Shown here: piece after piece, positions 36,059-45,753 of the stretch
Numbering within the stretch: the stretch's first letter is position 1
Layout of the letters: each line of letters begins with the position of its first letter
Assembly (NCBI GenBank): GCA_945949085.1
Contig: CAMFDJ010000003.1
Span: 93,795-157,794, forward strand
DNA length: 64,000 nt
Direction of reading: 5' to 3'
Origin: an uncultured Lachnospiraceae bacterium
GTDB lineage: Bacteria; Bacillota; Clostridia; Lachnospirales; Lachnospiraceae
Program-made: the position numbers and the translations under genes
Notes under the pieces: generated by a model
The model's input: the letters and a program-made list of their open reading frames with translations, nothing else
Database searches by the model: none
What the model was told of the DNA's origin: nothing

Positions 36059-38446
36059 CTAGATTTTTTGCAGTTTGGCAAATGCCGCATACATAATTTT
36101 TGTGTCCCCGTTATCAAATAAGACCGTCACTTTTGTGTCCTTTGGACCGGGCTCCATCGCCATCACTTTTCCATCTCCGAATCTGCTGTGACGCACTCTG
36201 TCACCCACTTTGTAGTCAATCGGCGCACTGCCTGCCGGTCTTACCGCTCCACCGGATGATATGGCCGATGTACCCGCTGATGTGCTAACGCCGAGAGAAC
36301 TGCCGGTCATGCCGCTTTTTGTAAAAAACGGTTTTACGCGTTCGTCCGTCGCCTTTACATGCTTCACACCACCGGTGTAAGGGTTACTCTGATAAGGCAC
36401 ATACGAGGGATTGCGTGCGCCTGTCTGTCCGAAGGGTTGTTTTTTGAACATTACCTTTGCCGGACTTTCTGCTCTGTAGTCAGGTGTATCCACGCGATAT
36501 GAGGGAAGTCTGTTATCTAAAAGCTCCATGGGGATTTCCTTGACAAAACGGCTCACCGGATTATACTGCGTCTCCCCGTGGATCATGCGCTGCTGCGCTG
36601 CTGTGATCGTCAATTCCTTCTTTGCCCTTGTGATACCCACATAGGCAAGTCTTCTCTCTTCTTCAATCTCTGTTTTATCGTCTGACACAATGGTCATATA
36701 GCTTGGGAATACACCATCCTCCATGCCAGCCAGATAGACATGCGGAAATTCCAGTCCCTTTGCGCTGTGCAAGGTCATGAGCAACACCTTGTCCGCATCG
36801 CTGTCTACATTGTCAATGTCTGCGACAAGGGCTACATCCTCAAGGAAGCCGGACAGGGTAGGCTCGTCCACCGACTCCTCATAGGAAACTACCTTGGAAA
36901 TCAATTCCTCAATATTTTCCACGCGGCTCTCCATTTCAATGTCATCCACGGACTCTGCCTGCAGGTACTCCATATATGAGGTCTGGTCAAGAATATCATT
37001 CACCAGTTCCTCCAGATCATAGGTTTCCTCCTTTAATCTGCTCTTTAACACGCGGATCATATACACAAACGGTTTGATCTTTTCTGCCGCCTTGCCCAGT
37101 CCCGGAATCTGGTCTGCCATGGTAAGTGCCTCATAGAAGCTCAGTCCGTTATCGTCCGCATAGGTCTGCACCTTGGCAATCGAGGTTGCGCCAATACCGC
37201 GCTTTGGCACATTGATGATCCTGCGCACTGCCAGATCATCTTTTCCGTTGTCTACTGTCTTCAGGTACGAAAGGACATCCTTGATTTCCTTACGGGAATA
37301 GAAATTGATGCCGCCGACCACATTGTAGGGAATGCTGGAACGGACAAGCTGTTCCTCCAAAAGCCGGGACTGTGCGTTTGTCCTGTAAAGGATGGCACAA
37401 TCCTGATAAGCGGCATTTCCCTCCCTATGCTGCGACGCAATATCCATCGCAATAAATTCTGCTTCCTCCACTGCCCTGTCAAACTGGCGGAAATGAATCC
37501 TGCTGCCTGATCCCGCCTGCGTCCAAAGCGCCTTATCCTTCCTGCCCTTATTATTGTGAATAACAGCATTTGCCGCATCCAGAATATTCTGCGATGAGCG
37601 GTAATTCTGTTCCAGCTTGATGACCTTCGCCTCCGGATAATACTGCTCAAAATCAAGGATATTCCGGATATTGGCACCGCGGAATTTATAGATGGACTGG
37701 TCATCATCGCCCACCACGCACAGATTTCGGTGACCGGAGGCGAGCTGTCTGATCAGCTCAAACTGCGCTGTATTGGTATCCTGGTACTCATCCACCATAA
37801 TATATTGAAATTTGTTCTGATAGCTCTGGCAGACATCCGGGCATGACTTTAAGAGTTCAACGGTTAACATAATTAAATCATCAAAGTCCATTGCGTTATT
37901 CTTCTTCAGCGTACTTTGGTATTCCCGATATGCTTTTGCAATTCGCTGCTTATGGTAATCTCCAAACGCACTCATCTCATATTCTGTCGGTCCCACCAGC
38001 ACATCCTTTGCCGATGAAATATGGGAAAGAATCGTCTTTTCCCTGAGCTGCTTGGTATCGATCGAAAGCCGCTTACAGACATCCTTGATGACCGTCTTCT
38101 GATCGTCTGCATCATAGATTGTAAAATTATTATCGTATCCGATTCTATCCGCATAGCGTCTCAAAATCTTGACACAGGTAGAATGGAAGGTCGATACCCA
38201 GATGCTTTCTGAACCAAATCCCACCAGATCGTCTACTCTCTGACGCATCTCGCCTGCTGCCTTATTGGTAAAGGTGATTGCCATGATATGCCAGGGATCC
38301 ACCTCGCACTGTTCAATCAGATAAGCGATTCTGTGGGTCAGCACTCTTGTCTTGCCGCTTCCTGCACCCGCCAGAATCAGCACAGGTCCCTCCGTCTGAA
38401 AGACCGCTTCCCTCTGTCTGTCATTTAATGTATCATATATGCTCAT
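36059..38446 (-). CDS. pcrA: PcrA/UvrD-type DNA helicase
   Basis: A superfamily 1A 3'-5' helicase for repair and rolling-circle replication. The Q motif LNDRQREAVF, motif I LAGAGSGKTRVL, motif II MVDEYQDTN, motif III CVVGDDDQSIY, motif IV LEQNYRSSQNIL and motif VI YVGITRAKKEL are all present. The C-terminal tail ends with a Tudor-like domain (DYKVGDRVRHSRFGDGKVM), which in PcrA binds RNA polymerase. Length is 795 residues, normal. The AAGGAG before the ATG at 38446 supports the start. Confidence 0.96.
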   Translation of the reverse strand: MSIYDTLNDRQREAVFQTEGPVLILAGAGSGKTRVLTHRIAYLIEQCEVDPWHIMAITFTNKAAGEMRQRVDDLVGFGSESIWVSTFHSTCVKILRRYADRIGYDNNFTIYDADDQKTVIKDVCKRLSIDTKQLREKTILSHISSAKDVLVGPTEYEMSAFGDYHKQRIAKAYREYQSTLKKNNAMDFDDLIMLTVELLKSCPDVCQSYQNKFQYIMVDEYQDTNTAQFELIRQLASGHRNLCVVGDDDQSIYKFRGANIRNILDFEQYYPEAKVIKLEQNYRSSQNILDAANAVIHNNKGRKDKALWTQAGSGSRIHFRQFDRAVEEAEFIAMDIASQHREGNAAYQDCAILYRTNAQSRLLEEQLVRSSIPYNVVGGINFYSRKEIKDVLSYLKTVDNGKDDLAVRRIINVPKRGIGATSIAKVQTYADDNGLSFYEALTMADQIPGLGKAAEKIKPFVYMIRVLKSRLKEETYDLEELVNDILDQTSYMEYLQAESVDDIEMESRVENIEELISKVVSYEESVDEPTLSGFLEDVALVADIDNVDSDADKVLLMTLHSAKGLEFPHVYLAGMEDGVFPSYMTIVSDDKTEIEEERRLAYVGITRAKKELTITAAQQRMIHGETQYNPVSRFVKEIPMELLDNRLPSYRVDTPDYRAESPAKVMFKKQPFGQTGARNPSYVPYQSNPYTGGVKHVKATDERVKPFFTKSGMTGSSLGVSTSAGTSAISSGGAVRPAGSAPIDYKVGDRVRHSRFGDGKVMAMEPGPKDTKVTVLFDNGDTKIMYAAFAKLQKI

Positions 38447-38502
38447 ACAAACTCCTTTTCCTGTTTCTTTGCCATTTCTGTGCTTCTGCCCATGCTACCC
38501 TC

Positions 38503-39420
38503 TCACAGTACCGCAATCACAATTCCCGCAATGATCACAGCTGCACAAAGCAGCTTATAGCCGATCTTTTTCTCATGAAAAATGAACTTACCCGCCAGAA
38601 TTGTGACTATGCACCCTGACTGCTTGATCAGTGTCATAATACTGATTTTGCTGTCCGGATTGCCGTTTGCCAGAAAGAGCGAACGGTCTGCAATCACAAA
38701 AAGCAACGCCAGCAACCATATCCATGGATTTTTTAATGCACTTTTGACATTGATTTTTTGTCTCGCAATAATTATGTAAACCAAATAAAAAAACACCAGA
38801 AACAGCATGTACCAGAACTGTAGCTGCGAGCTGGTGATGTCTCGCATCAGCAGCTTGTCCATCAGACCTGACAATGCATTGAGCAGACAGGAGGCAAGTG
38901 CAAAAAGAACGAGTCTCACCGGGACATTTTCCTTTTCTGTTTCCTGCTTCTGCGCCTTTCGTTCTTGCTCACTCCCGCACTGCTTTTCTTTCCAAAGACT
39001 CAAAAATGCGGGCAGCTTTCGGTTTCTGCCCTTTAGCATCAAAAGCCCCGCACAGACCAGTACAAGCCCAAGCACCTGATTGCGTGACAACGTCTCATGC
39101 ATCACTACCACTGCCAGCAGCGTTGCAAACAGGACACGTGACAGATCCAGGATGCCATACAGGCTGATCGGCATCTTTTTGATTGCCTTGAAGCTGCACA
39201 TCCATGCCAGAAAGATGATAAAAGATTTCAGTGCGATATAGCCCATATGCGGGATGTCCACGCCGCCTGCATTTGGTGCATCCACGGACACAAACAAAAA
39301 AGCAAACAACGTATAAAAAAACAGCACCTCGATCACCGAGCTTCTGCCCAGCGATTTTTTCTTCACAATTTCCCTGGTGCCCTTCAAAAGACCGTACACC
39401 AAGACCTGTAACATCCACAT
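38503..39420 (-). CDS. EamA-family (DMT) transporter
   Basis: Ten predicted membrane segments in two five-helix repeats, with a charged middle loop (SLWKEKQCGSEQERKAQKQE). Motifs such as ALKSFIIFLAWMCSFKAIKK and a final GKFIFHEKKIGYKLLCAAVI are typical of the drug/metabolite transporter superfamily. Substrate unknown. It lies divergent from the orphan binding-protein gene and shows no operon link. Confidence 0.88.
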   Translation of the reverse strand: MWMLQVLVYGLLKGTREIVKKKSLGRSSVIEVLFFYTLFAFLFVSVDAPNAGGVDIPHMGYIALKSFIIFLAWMCSFKAIKKMPISLYGILDLSRVLFATLLAVVVMHETLSRNQVLGLVLVCAGLLMLKGRNRKLPAFLSLWKEKQCGSEQERKAQKQETEKENVPVRLVLFALASCLLNALSGLMDKLLMRDITSSQLQFWYMLFLVFFYLVYIIIARQKINVKSALKNPWIWLLALLFVIADRSLFLANGNPDSKISIMTLIKQSGCIVTILAGKFIFHEKKIGYKLLCAAVIIAGIVIAVL

Positions 39421-39576
39421 TTTTCTTACCGTCCTTATCTATCTAACTGATTGTATCAGTTTCCGCCCGGCAAGACAATACCAAACCCTGCCAAATAGAA
39501 TCCCAATCCAACCGGCTGCACCTTATTTTTCCTGTCTGCATATACTGGATACAAAAGCTTTTACAGGGAATGTATT

Positions 39577-40590
39577 ATGAAAAAGAAGCACTTGTTATCT
39601 GTTCTGCTGTCTGTCATGCTGATTCCTGCGCTGCTGGCGGGATGCGGTAAGGCTGATACAAAAGAAAGCGGGCAAAAGGTTGTGCTCAACGAAGTGGCAC
39701 ACTCTATTTTTTATGCGCCGATGTATGTTGCCATAGAAGAAGGGTACTTTGCGCAGGAGGGAATTGACCTGACACTCGTGACCGGTTTTGGAGCCGACAA
39801 AACAATGACTGCCGTTCTGTCCGGAGAGGCCGATATCGGTTTCATGGGACCGGAATCCACCATTTATACGTACCTCGGTCAGACCAGCGATACAGTAGTC
39901 AATTTTGCCCAACTGACTCAGCGTGCAGGCAACTTTATGGTTGCCAGGGGAGAAGAACCTGATTTTGCATGGGAAGATTTAAAGGGGAAGACTGTTCTGG
40001 GCGGACGCGCCGGTGGTATGCCTGAAATGGTCTTTGAGTATATTCTGAAGAAAAACGGCATCGATCCGGCCAAGGATCTTACCATCGACCAGAGTATCGA
40101 TTTTGGCGCAACAGCCGCTGCCTTTTCCGGCGGCAAGGGTGACTATACCGTTGAATTTGAACCCGGTGCCACTTCTCTTGAACAGATGGGAAAAGGCTAC
40201 TGTGTTGTGGCCTCCCTCGGCGTAGACTCCGGCTATGTGCCCTATACCTGCTTTTCCGCGAAAGAAAGTTATGTAAACTCAAATAGGGATATAATTCAGA
40301 AATTTACAAATGCATTGCAAAAAGGAATGGATTATGTAAACTCGCATAGTGCAGAAGAAATCGCCAAGGTCATACAGCCGCAGTTTAAGGAAACAGATCT
40401 TTCCACCATCACAACCATTGTCAGCCGCTATCATGAGCAGGACACCTGGAAAACGGATCTGATCTTCGAAAAGGACAGCTTCGAACTGTTACAGAATATT
40501 TTGGAATCTGCAGGACAGCTCTCAGAGCGCGTGCCCTATGAGAATCTGGTAAATACAGATTTTGCAAGGAATGCTTCCTCTCCGAAATAA
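39577..40590 (+). CDS. ABC transporter substrate-binding lipoprotein (NMT1/SsuA-like), orphan
   Basis: A lipobox (LLAGC) ends the signal peptide. The mature part is of NMT1/SsuA/TauA type: IFYAPMYVAIEEGYFAQEGI, GEADIGFMGPESTIY, LKGKTVLGGRAGGMPEM and VEFEPGATSL. It would bind an aliphatic sulfonate, thiamine precursor or similar ligand; the ligand cannot be told. No permease or ATPase gene is adjacent, so it must work with a transporter encoded elsewhere, or serve as a sensor. The ATG follows AGGGAA. Confidence 0.85.
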   Translation: MKKKHLLSVLLSVMLIPALLAGCGKADTKESGQKVVLNEVAHSIFYAPMYVAIEEGYFAQEGIDLTLVTGFGADKTMTAVLSGEADIGFMGPESTIYTYLGQTSDTVVNFAQLTQRAGNFMVARGEEPDFAWEDLKGKTVLGGRAGGMPEMVFEYILKKNGIDPAKDLTIDQSIDFGATAAAFSGGKGDYTVEFEPGATSLEQMGKGYCVVASLGVDSGYVPYTCFSAKESYVNSNRDIIQKFTNALQKGMDYVNSHSAEEIAKVIQPQFKETDLSTITTIVSRYHEQDTWKTDLIFEKDSFELLQNILESAGQLSERVPYENLVNTDFARNASSPK

Positions 40591-40600
40591 GCATCTGTGA

Positions 40601-40636
40601 CGCCCTCTGCCTCATATCCGGCAGGGGGCGCTTTCT
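40601..40636 (+). terminator. Terminator after the orphan binding-protein gene
   Basis: CGCCCTCTGCC and GGCAGGGGGCG form a long stem (one wobble) with a TCATATCC loop, followed by CTTTCTGTC. It lies between the convergent greA and binding-protein genes and may serve both. Confidence 0.65.
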
Positions 40637-40637
40637 G

Positions 40638-41141
40638 TCAATAGCCTCTGATCTGATCCTGTGAGTCATCCGTCGTCTTATCGATCTTACGGATTTCCAC
40701 CTCATAACTGTACGTATCACTTACCTTCACTGACACTTTATCTCCCACCTTATGTCCCATCAAAGCCTTTCCAAGCGGTGATTCAATGCTGATCAGATTT
40801 TTCAGGGAATTGCTGCGCACTGTTGTCACAATGCGATAGGTCTCCTCTTCCTCATCCTCGGGGATATAAACGGTAACTGTATTGTTCATCCCCACTTCAT
40901 CAGCCTTTGAAGTATCCTCTATCACATTTGCACTGCGGATCATTCTCTCCAAATAACGGATCCGGCTCTCGTTTTTATTCTTTTCCCGCTTTGCGGCATG
41001 ATACTCAAAGTTTTCACTCAGATCTCCGTGTGCCCTCGTCTCTTTTACAGATTCCAAAAGCTCCGGCCGCTTTACCAGCTTACGGTATTCAATCTCCTCT
41101 TCCATTTTTTTGATATCAGACTGCGTCAATTGATCTCTCAT
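40638..41141 (-). CDS. greA: Transcription elongation factor GreA
   Basis: GreA rescues backtracked RNA polymerase by stimulating transcript cleavage through its coiled-coil tip. The N-terminal coiled coil contains AHGDLSENFEYHAAKREKNK, the family hallmark with the acidic tip (DLSEN). The C-terminal FKBP-like domain ends SPLGKALMGHKVGDKVSVKV. Length is 167 residues, about 10 more than usual. The start has AGGAGAAG. It follows the amidase/GH25 gene on the minus strand by 49 bases and may be cotranscribed with it. Confidence 0.93.
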   Translation of the reverse strand: MRDQLTQSDIKKMEEEIEYRKLVKRPELLESVKETRAHGDLSENFEYHAAKREKNKNESRIRYLERMIRSANVIEDTSKADEVGMNNTVTVYIPEDEEEETYRIVTTVRSNSLKNLISIESPLGKALMGHKVGDKVSVKVSDTYSYEVEIRKIDKTTDDSQDQIRGY

Positions 41142-41190
41142 CGCTCTTCTCCTCTTCTATCCTCTACTATTTTATCACGCTTTTCAAATC

Positions 41191-43377
41191 CTATGATGTT
41201 GGTTCAAAATACAGATCAATGTCCACTGCCCCCTCTATACCCGGCACACTTCCCTTTTCCGTAAACTGCCACATCAAAAATGCATAGGGAAAATCAGGTG
41301 CCTGCCTGTAATCGGCGAGCCACAATGCATAATCCTTTAGCTGCTCCAGATGCAAAACCGTTGTAAAACGCTTGGCATTGGCATAAATCATCGGTGTATA
41401 ACCCGCATTTTTGATTTCCTCGCAAAATGCCCGGGTAATTGCCGTCAGACGCGCAGGTGTCAGGTCATCTGTTCTTGCCTTGTCGTAGTAAATAGGTTCT
41501 GTATCAAACACAACCGGCATTGTGATGTCATATCCCTGCAGTGCTTTCAGCACATACTGTGCCTCTTCCACTGCCTCCTCCTCATTGATCGCAGCAGAAA
41601 AGAAGTACACGCCTGTGCGAAGTCCCTGCGCCTGTGCCCCTTCCAGATTTTCATAAAATCTGGCGTCCATCACAAGTTCTCCCGATCCATAGCCGCGAAG
41701 TCCCAGCCGCAGGATTGCGAAATCCACCCCTGACTGTGCCACGGTGGACCAGTCGATACTGCCCTGAAACTTGGAGACATCGATACCGCGTAAGATTTGA
41801 TATCCCCCGCCACTATACTGCATCTGCAGATCTGCGCCCGAAAATGCCGACAGCTGATACGGATTTTTGGAAACAGTTTCCAAAAGCGGTACGCGAAGAA
41901 AGCCTTCTGCGATATCATAGATAACGGCAGTCTCTTCCTCTGCAAGCGTCGTACCCTCGCGAATGGGTAATTTCTCCTCCTGACCGTTTTCCCCTTCCAT
42001 AATCAAAATGTTCGGTTGCGCTTCCTGCTGCGCGTTCTCCTGTATCTGCCGGTCTTCTGTTCCCGTCTCCGTTGCAGCTTGCGCCGCTGCGCTCTGCTGC
42101 GTGGCAGTCTCCACGTTCTGCCGCCCCAAAAGGAGGCTAAGGCCCATCGCCGTCACGCTCAGAAGCAATGCGCAGAGACCTCCTATGAATAAAAAGCGTT
42201 CTCTTTTCCCTGTCCTGACGCGGTTTCCCAAACGATAAGTCGCATAGGCTGCCAGAAACAGCATCAGGGAAAGAAAGATGCCAAATCCACTGAAGAGAAG
42301 TCCCGTCCGATGAAATCCGCCGCCTGTGCCTGCCTCGCCTGTTTCCCCGGTGAGATCTATGTCTCCCCCGGCATATTCCTGTCCCTCTTCTGCCACCCGA
42401 AGAGCTCCCGCAGCATCTTCTCCCACATCGCTGCTCTCCTCCCTCGTCTCCATCGGCAAAAAGGAAATCACATTGGTCTGCGCATATAAAAAATGTCCAT
42501 TATAGATTCTCACAGTCACCTGACTGCCCGGCATGACTTCCGGAATCTGTATTTCCATCCTCGTCCGGCTGCGCGCAAACGGAAGCAGCTGCGACCACGT
42601 TTTTCCGCCATCACAGCTATAGTCATAATAGACAAGCTCACTTTCCTCTTCTGTTGCTCCAATCAGAAAGAGGTCCCCCTCCTGCCAGATCAGAACTGCG
42701 TCTACAGGCTCTGTCACATCGCTGCCAACAGCTTCCTCAGGCGCAAAATAACCATTTTTCACATATCCGGAATAATCTGTGCCAAGCGAAGTGCTTTTCA
42801 GGCCGTAAAACTTGGCTACCGCCTGCGCATCTAAGTTTCCAAGCGCCTTCCAGTCCTCCGGTGTATCCAGAAACGGAAAATCTCTGTCGTGATCGGCATA
42901 GCCATGCTCCACCAGCACGCAGGGAATGGAAAGCTCTGCCGATTCCCGGATAATGCCATAATAATCCTTTCCCTCATCATTGAGCCTGGTCTTGACACCG
43001 CGTATGGTAAGTCCCAGCTCTTCAAACTGGTCCATGAAGATATCACCCAGGGCGTGCATTTTGGAATAGCCCAGTCCCTTACCCGGAATCCATGCTTCCG
43101 ATCCGTACATGATATGTTCTTCGGACATATTAAAATGGAGGCTGATCAAACAATCTGCCCCCACACTCTGTGCATACTCTGCGCGCTGTTTCAATGACAT
43201 GTCTGTCTTTTCCGGATTCGTTATGTAAACCTCAACATCATCAAACTGCATAAGCGCATCTCTCATAGACTCGGCCACTACCAAATTCATATCTTTTTCC
43301 AGCAGACCGTGATAATTGAGTCCTTCATTCTCTCCGCCATGTCCAGGATCTAATACAATGACTGTTGTATCCGGCAT
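41191..43377 (-). CDS. N-acetylmuramoyl-L-alanine amidase / GH25 lysozyme fusion with two central membrane helices
   Basis: The N-terminal ~200 residues are an amidase_3 domain: VIVLDPGHGGENEGLNYHGL, ADCLISLHFN and IPCVLVEHGYADHD (zinc His, Glu and catalytic Glu). A beta-rich spacer follows, then two membrane helices (about residues 362-383 and 397-418), a Gln-rich linker and a GH25 domain. The GH25 part has LRGIDVSKFQGSIDW, GLRTGVYFFSA, PVVFDTEP (Asp/Glu pair) and PMIYANAKRFT. There is no N-terminal signal peptide, and the GGGAGTGA right before MPDTTV makes a longer start unlikely. Both wall-cutting domains would therefore lie on the same side of the membrane. Confidence 0.88.
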   Translation of the reverse strand: MPDTTVIVLDPGHGGENEGLNYHGLLEKDMNLVVAESMRDALMQFDDVEVYITNPEKTDMSLKQRAEYAQSVGADCLISLHFNMSEEHIMYGSEAWIPGKGLGYSKMHALGDIFMDQFEELGLTIRGVKTRLNDEGKDYYGIIRESAELSIPCVLVEHGYADHDRDFPFLDTPEDWKALGNLDAQAVAKFYGLKSTSLGTDYSGYVKNGYFAPEEAVGSDVTEPVDAVLIWQEGDLFLIGATEEESELVYYDYSCDGGKTWSQLLPFARSRTRMEIQIPEVMPGSQVTVRIYNGHFLYAQTNVISFLPMETREESSDVGEDAAGALRVAEEGQEYAGGDIDLTGETGEAGTGGGFHRTGLLFSGFGIFLSLMLFLAAYATYRLGNRVRTGKRERFLFIGGLCALLLSVTAMGLSLLLGRQNVETATQQSAAAQAATETGTEDRQIQENAQQEAQPNILIMEGENGQEEKLPIREGTTLAEEETAVIYDIAEGFLRVPLLETVSKNPYQLSAFSGADLQMQYSGGGYQILRGIDVSKFQGSIDWSTVAQSGVDFAILRLGLRGYGSGELVMDARFYENLEGAQAQGLRTGVYFFSAAINEEEAVEEAQYVLKALQGYDITMPVVFDTEPIYYDKARTDDLTPARLTAITRAFCEEIKNAGYTPMIYANAKRFTTVLHLEQLKDYALWLADYRQAPDFPYAFLMWQFTEKGSVPGIEGAVDIDLYFEPTS

Positions 43378-43408
43378 AATTCACTCCCGTTCCATACTCT
43401 CTGTTCTT

Positions 43409-44065
43409 TTATTTTACCGGCTCCTTGCCTGTCTTTTCTTTTGTCTTTTTTGCAGTACCTGCAGATTGCTGACGCTTCTCACGCATCTCGTCAATCATTT
43501 TTTCAATCAAAAGCTTTTTGATATACACCTCAAAGCTGAGCACACAGATAAAGGCAAACTGCTGCAGGAATTCTCTTTCTTCCCCTTCCACATCGGAAAA
43601 TGTCTTCTGTGACTCCTCGTAGGCACTCTGTACCTCCTGCTTTAAACTTTCCACCTGTGCATCTCGAAGACCGAGTACCTCATCATAGATTTCAGTCAGG
43701 CTTACCTTTCCTTTTCCATCAAAAAACTGTTCCGTAACCGGTGTCAGCAGTTCCTGAATGTCGCTGATGGAAAGAATGCTCTTGAAATAATAGATAAAGA
43801 TCAATATCAAAAGATGCTCCTTGGAATATTTCTTCTTGCACGGAGGCGGCAAAAGGTCATTTTTTGCATAATTATTGATCATCGTCTTCGTGAGAATCTT
43901 ATCTTCCTTCGGATACCTTGTCGTACTCTTCATCTTCGCATCCATAAAGGTCGTCACCTGATCCATATACAGATCAATATTCGGGATATCATCCGACTTG
44001 ATAAATTCTATGCGGTCAAAGCTTTCCAATATGCTTTTAATCAGATCATCCGTCGTAATCGTCAT
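43409..44065 (-). CDS. DUF1836-domain protein (putative MerR-like DNA-binding regulator)
   Basis: DUF1836 proteins have a MerR-like helix-turn-helix: here KILTKTMINNYAKNDLLPPP followed by YSKEHLLILIFIYYFKSILS. The rest is helical, with a Lys-rich end. The start at 44065 (MTITTDDL) follows AAGGTGGAG; a longer start at 44086 is possible. Targets are unknown. It is encoded upstream of the amidase fusion gene on the same strand, 31 bases away. Confidence 0.85.
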   Translation of the reverse strand: MTITTDDLIKSILESFDRIEFIKSDDIPNIDLYMDQVTTFMDAKMKSTTRYPKEDKILTKTMINNYAKNDLLPPPCKKKYSKEHLLILIFIYYFKSILSISDIQELLTPVTEQFFDGKGKVSLTEIYDEVLGLRDAQVESLKQEVQSAYEESQKTFSDVEGEEREFLQQFAFICVLSFEVYIKKLLIEKMIDEMREKRQQSAGTAKKTKEKTGKEPVK

Positions 44066-44142
44066 ATGCTCCACCTTCCGTTTCAAACATACCTTCGTGT
44101 CATATTATATAGTATTTAAAACTATTTGTAAACGAAATTTGT

Positions 44143-44171
44143 TTGACGCGGTAGTGGCAATATGATAAGAT
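44143..44171 (+). promoter_or_regulatory. Sigma-A promoter of the YerC-like gene
   Basis: TTGACG (44143-44148), 17 bases, TAAGAT (44166-44171). The start ATG is 57 bases downstream, with a perfect GGAGG. Confidence 0.65.
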
Positions 44172-44227
44172 GTCTATATTGTAGGACTGTGAAATTTTAC
44201 AGTAGTAAAGTATTGGAGGACACATAC

Positions 44228-44536
44228 ATGGTAAAGCAATTAAAATCCGATCCGGTTGATCACTTATTTGATGCAATCCTGACACTTGAAAATAAAGAAG
44301 AATGCTATTCTTTTTTTGAAGATTTGTGTACTGTGAACGAGCTTCTTTCCCTGTCGCAACGTTTTGAAGTCGCTTCCATGCTCAGACAGAAAAAAACTTA
44401 TCTGGAGATTGCAGAAAAGACAGGCGCTTCCACAGCTACCATCAGCCGCGTGAACCGTTCCCTTGCCTATGGGAATGACGGCTATGAACTTGTCTTTGGG
44501 CGTATGAAGAAGGACGGAACAAACGAGGAAGCCTAG
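44228..44536 (+). CDS. YerC/YecD-family TrpR-like regulator
   Basis: A 102-residue TrpR-superfamily protein. The N-terminal half has VDHLFDAILTLENKEECYSFFEDLCTV (family hallmark, split here as two segments: VDHLFDAILTLENKEE and CYSFFEDLCTV). The DNA-binding half is RFEVASMLRQKKTYLEIAEK and TGASTATISRVNRSLAYG. Start 44228 (MVKQLKSD) has GGAGGACAC upstream, which makes the longer frame unlikely. YerC is known from Bacillus near pcrB/purD; targets are unknown. It is monocistronic, with its own terminator. Confidence 0.93.
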   Translation: MVKQLKSDPVDHLFDAILTLENKEECYSFFEDLCTVNELLSLSQRFEVASMLRQKKTYLEIAEKTGASTATISRVNRSLAYGNDGYELVFGRMKKDGTNEEA

Positions 44537-44552
44537 TTTTCTCAAAAAGCTT

Positions 44553-44606
44553 AAAAACCTGAAAACGAGATACTGCAATTCTCGTCTTCAGGTTTTCTTT
44601 TTTTTA
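44553..44606 (+). terminator. Terminator after the YerC-like gene
   Basis: AAAACCTGAA and TTCAGGTTTT form a stem with an inner ACGAGA..TCTCGT pairing, followed by a run of T. It is a strong Rho-independent terminator. Confidence 0.9.
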
Positions 44607-44648
44607 ATCCTTGTATGTGCCATGAAGCCGGAGGATGCTGCCATCATC

Positions 44649-45713
44649 CTATACATCCAGTTTCATATCACCGTCCTTGATCCAACCTGCCTTACGCATC
44701 ACTTCTGAAATCACAAATGCAAGCAGCCCCGTCAGCAGGAAATGCAATACAATAATCTGAATCATAACTGCCATACCATTTCCGTCAGCTGCCATAGTCT
44801 GATAAGTTGTAATCTGCCCTACTAAGCCTGCTGTACCCATACCGGATCCGGTTGCATTGTTTGTCATATGAAACAGCAGCGTCGAAACTGGTCCCAAAAT
44901 GGCACTTGTGATGATCGCAGGGAGCCAGATCACCGGTTTCTTCACAATATTTCCGATCTGCAACATACTCGTTCCGAGTCCCTGTGCCAAAAGACCGTTC
45001 ACTTTATTTTCCCTGAAACTTGCCACTGCAAAACCAACCATATTGGCGCAACATCCAACTGTTGCCGCACCGGCTGCAAGACCGGACAGATTTAAAATGA
45101 TTCCAAGTGCTGCCGAACTGATTGGCAATGTCAAAATCATACCCATCAGAACAGAAACCACGATACCGCCCAGGAACGGATGTGCTTCTACATTGACATT
45201 GACAAGTTGTCCTAAAAGCATCATCAGCTTGGAAATCGGAGGACCAAGAATCAGTCCCACCGCCGAACCGCTCACAATGCTGACAAACGGTGTGATCAGG
45301 ATATCCACCTTTGTTTTTCCGCTGACAAGATGTCCCATCATGACTGCTACAAGGACTGCAATAAAAGCCCCCAGCGGTTCTCCCGGTCCTGCATATGTGA
45401 TGACGCCGTCAACCAGTACCGTACCTGCAATGATCTTGCTCGCAAATGCCCCCATCATACCGGCCGTTGCAGCCGAGATCACTACGAGCGGACTTTCCTT
45501 ATAACGAACAGCCACACCAACACCAATACCTGCACCCGTCACACTGGAAGCGATCTTTCCCATCATATAAATGTAATCTCCGATCACGCCCGGGATAAAG
45601 GAGCCGAGCTGTGAGATAATAGTACCGATGATGAGGGTCGCAAATAATCCTGTTGCCATACCACTCAGACCATCGATAAAAATTTTGTTGAGTAGTTTCT
45701 TTACTTTTTCCAT
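44649..45713 (-). CDS. PfoR-like / PTS EIIC-type membrane permease
   Basis: Ten or so hydrophobic segments with high Gly and repeated AGIGVGVAV, GPPISKLMMLLGQLV, PISSAALGIILNLSGLAAGA. These resemble PfoR of Clostridium perfringens and the PTS_EIIC_2 family. No IIA or IIB gene is adjacent, so a role in phosphotransfer is doubtful. The start at 45713 (MEKVKKLLNKI) follows GGAGAGAG. The promoter at 45754-45780 fits. Confidence 0.8.
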   Translation of the reverse strand: MEKVKKLLNKIFIDGLSGMATGLFATLIIGTIISQLGSFIPGVIGDYIYMMGKIASSVTGAGIGVGVAVRYKESPLVVISAATAGMMGAFASKIIAGTVLVDGVITYAGPGEPLGAFIAVLVAVMMGHLVSGKTKVDILITPFVSIVSGSAVGLILGPPISKLMMLLGQLVNVNVEAHPFLGGIVVSVLMGMILTLPISSAALGIILNLSGLAAGAATVGCCANMVGFAVASFRENKVNGLLAQGLGTSMLQIGNIVKKPVIWLPAIITSAILGPVSTLLFHMTNNATGSGMGTAGLVGQITTYQTMAADGNGMAVMIQIIVLHFLLTGLLAFVISEVMRKAGWIKDGDMKLDV

Positions 45714-45753
45714 TTTTCTCTCTCCATCTGTTTTCTTTTGTTGCCTTGTCAAG

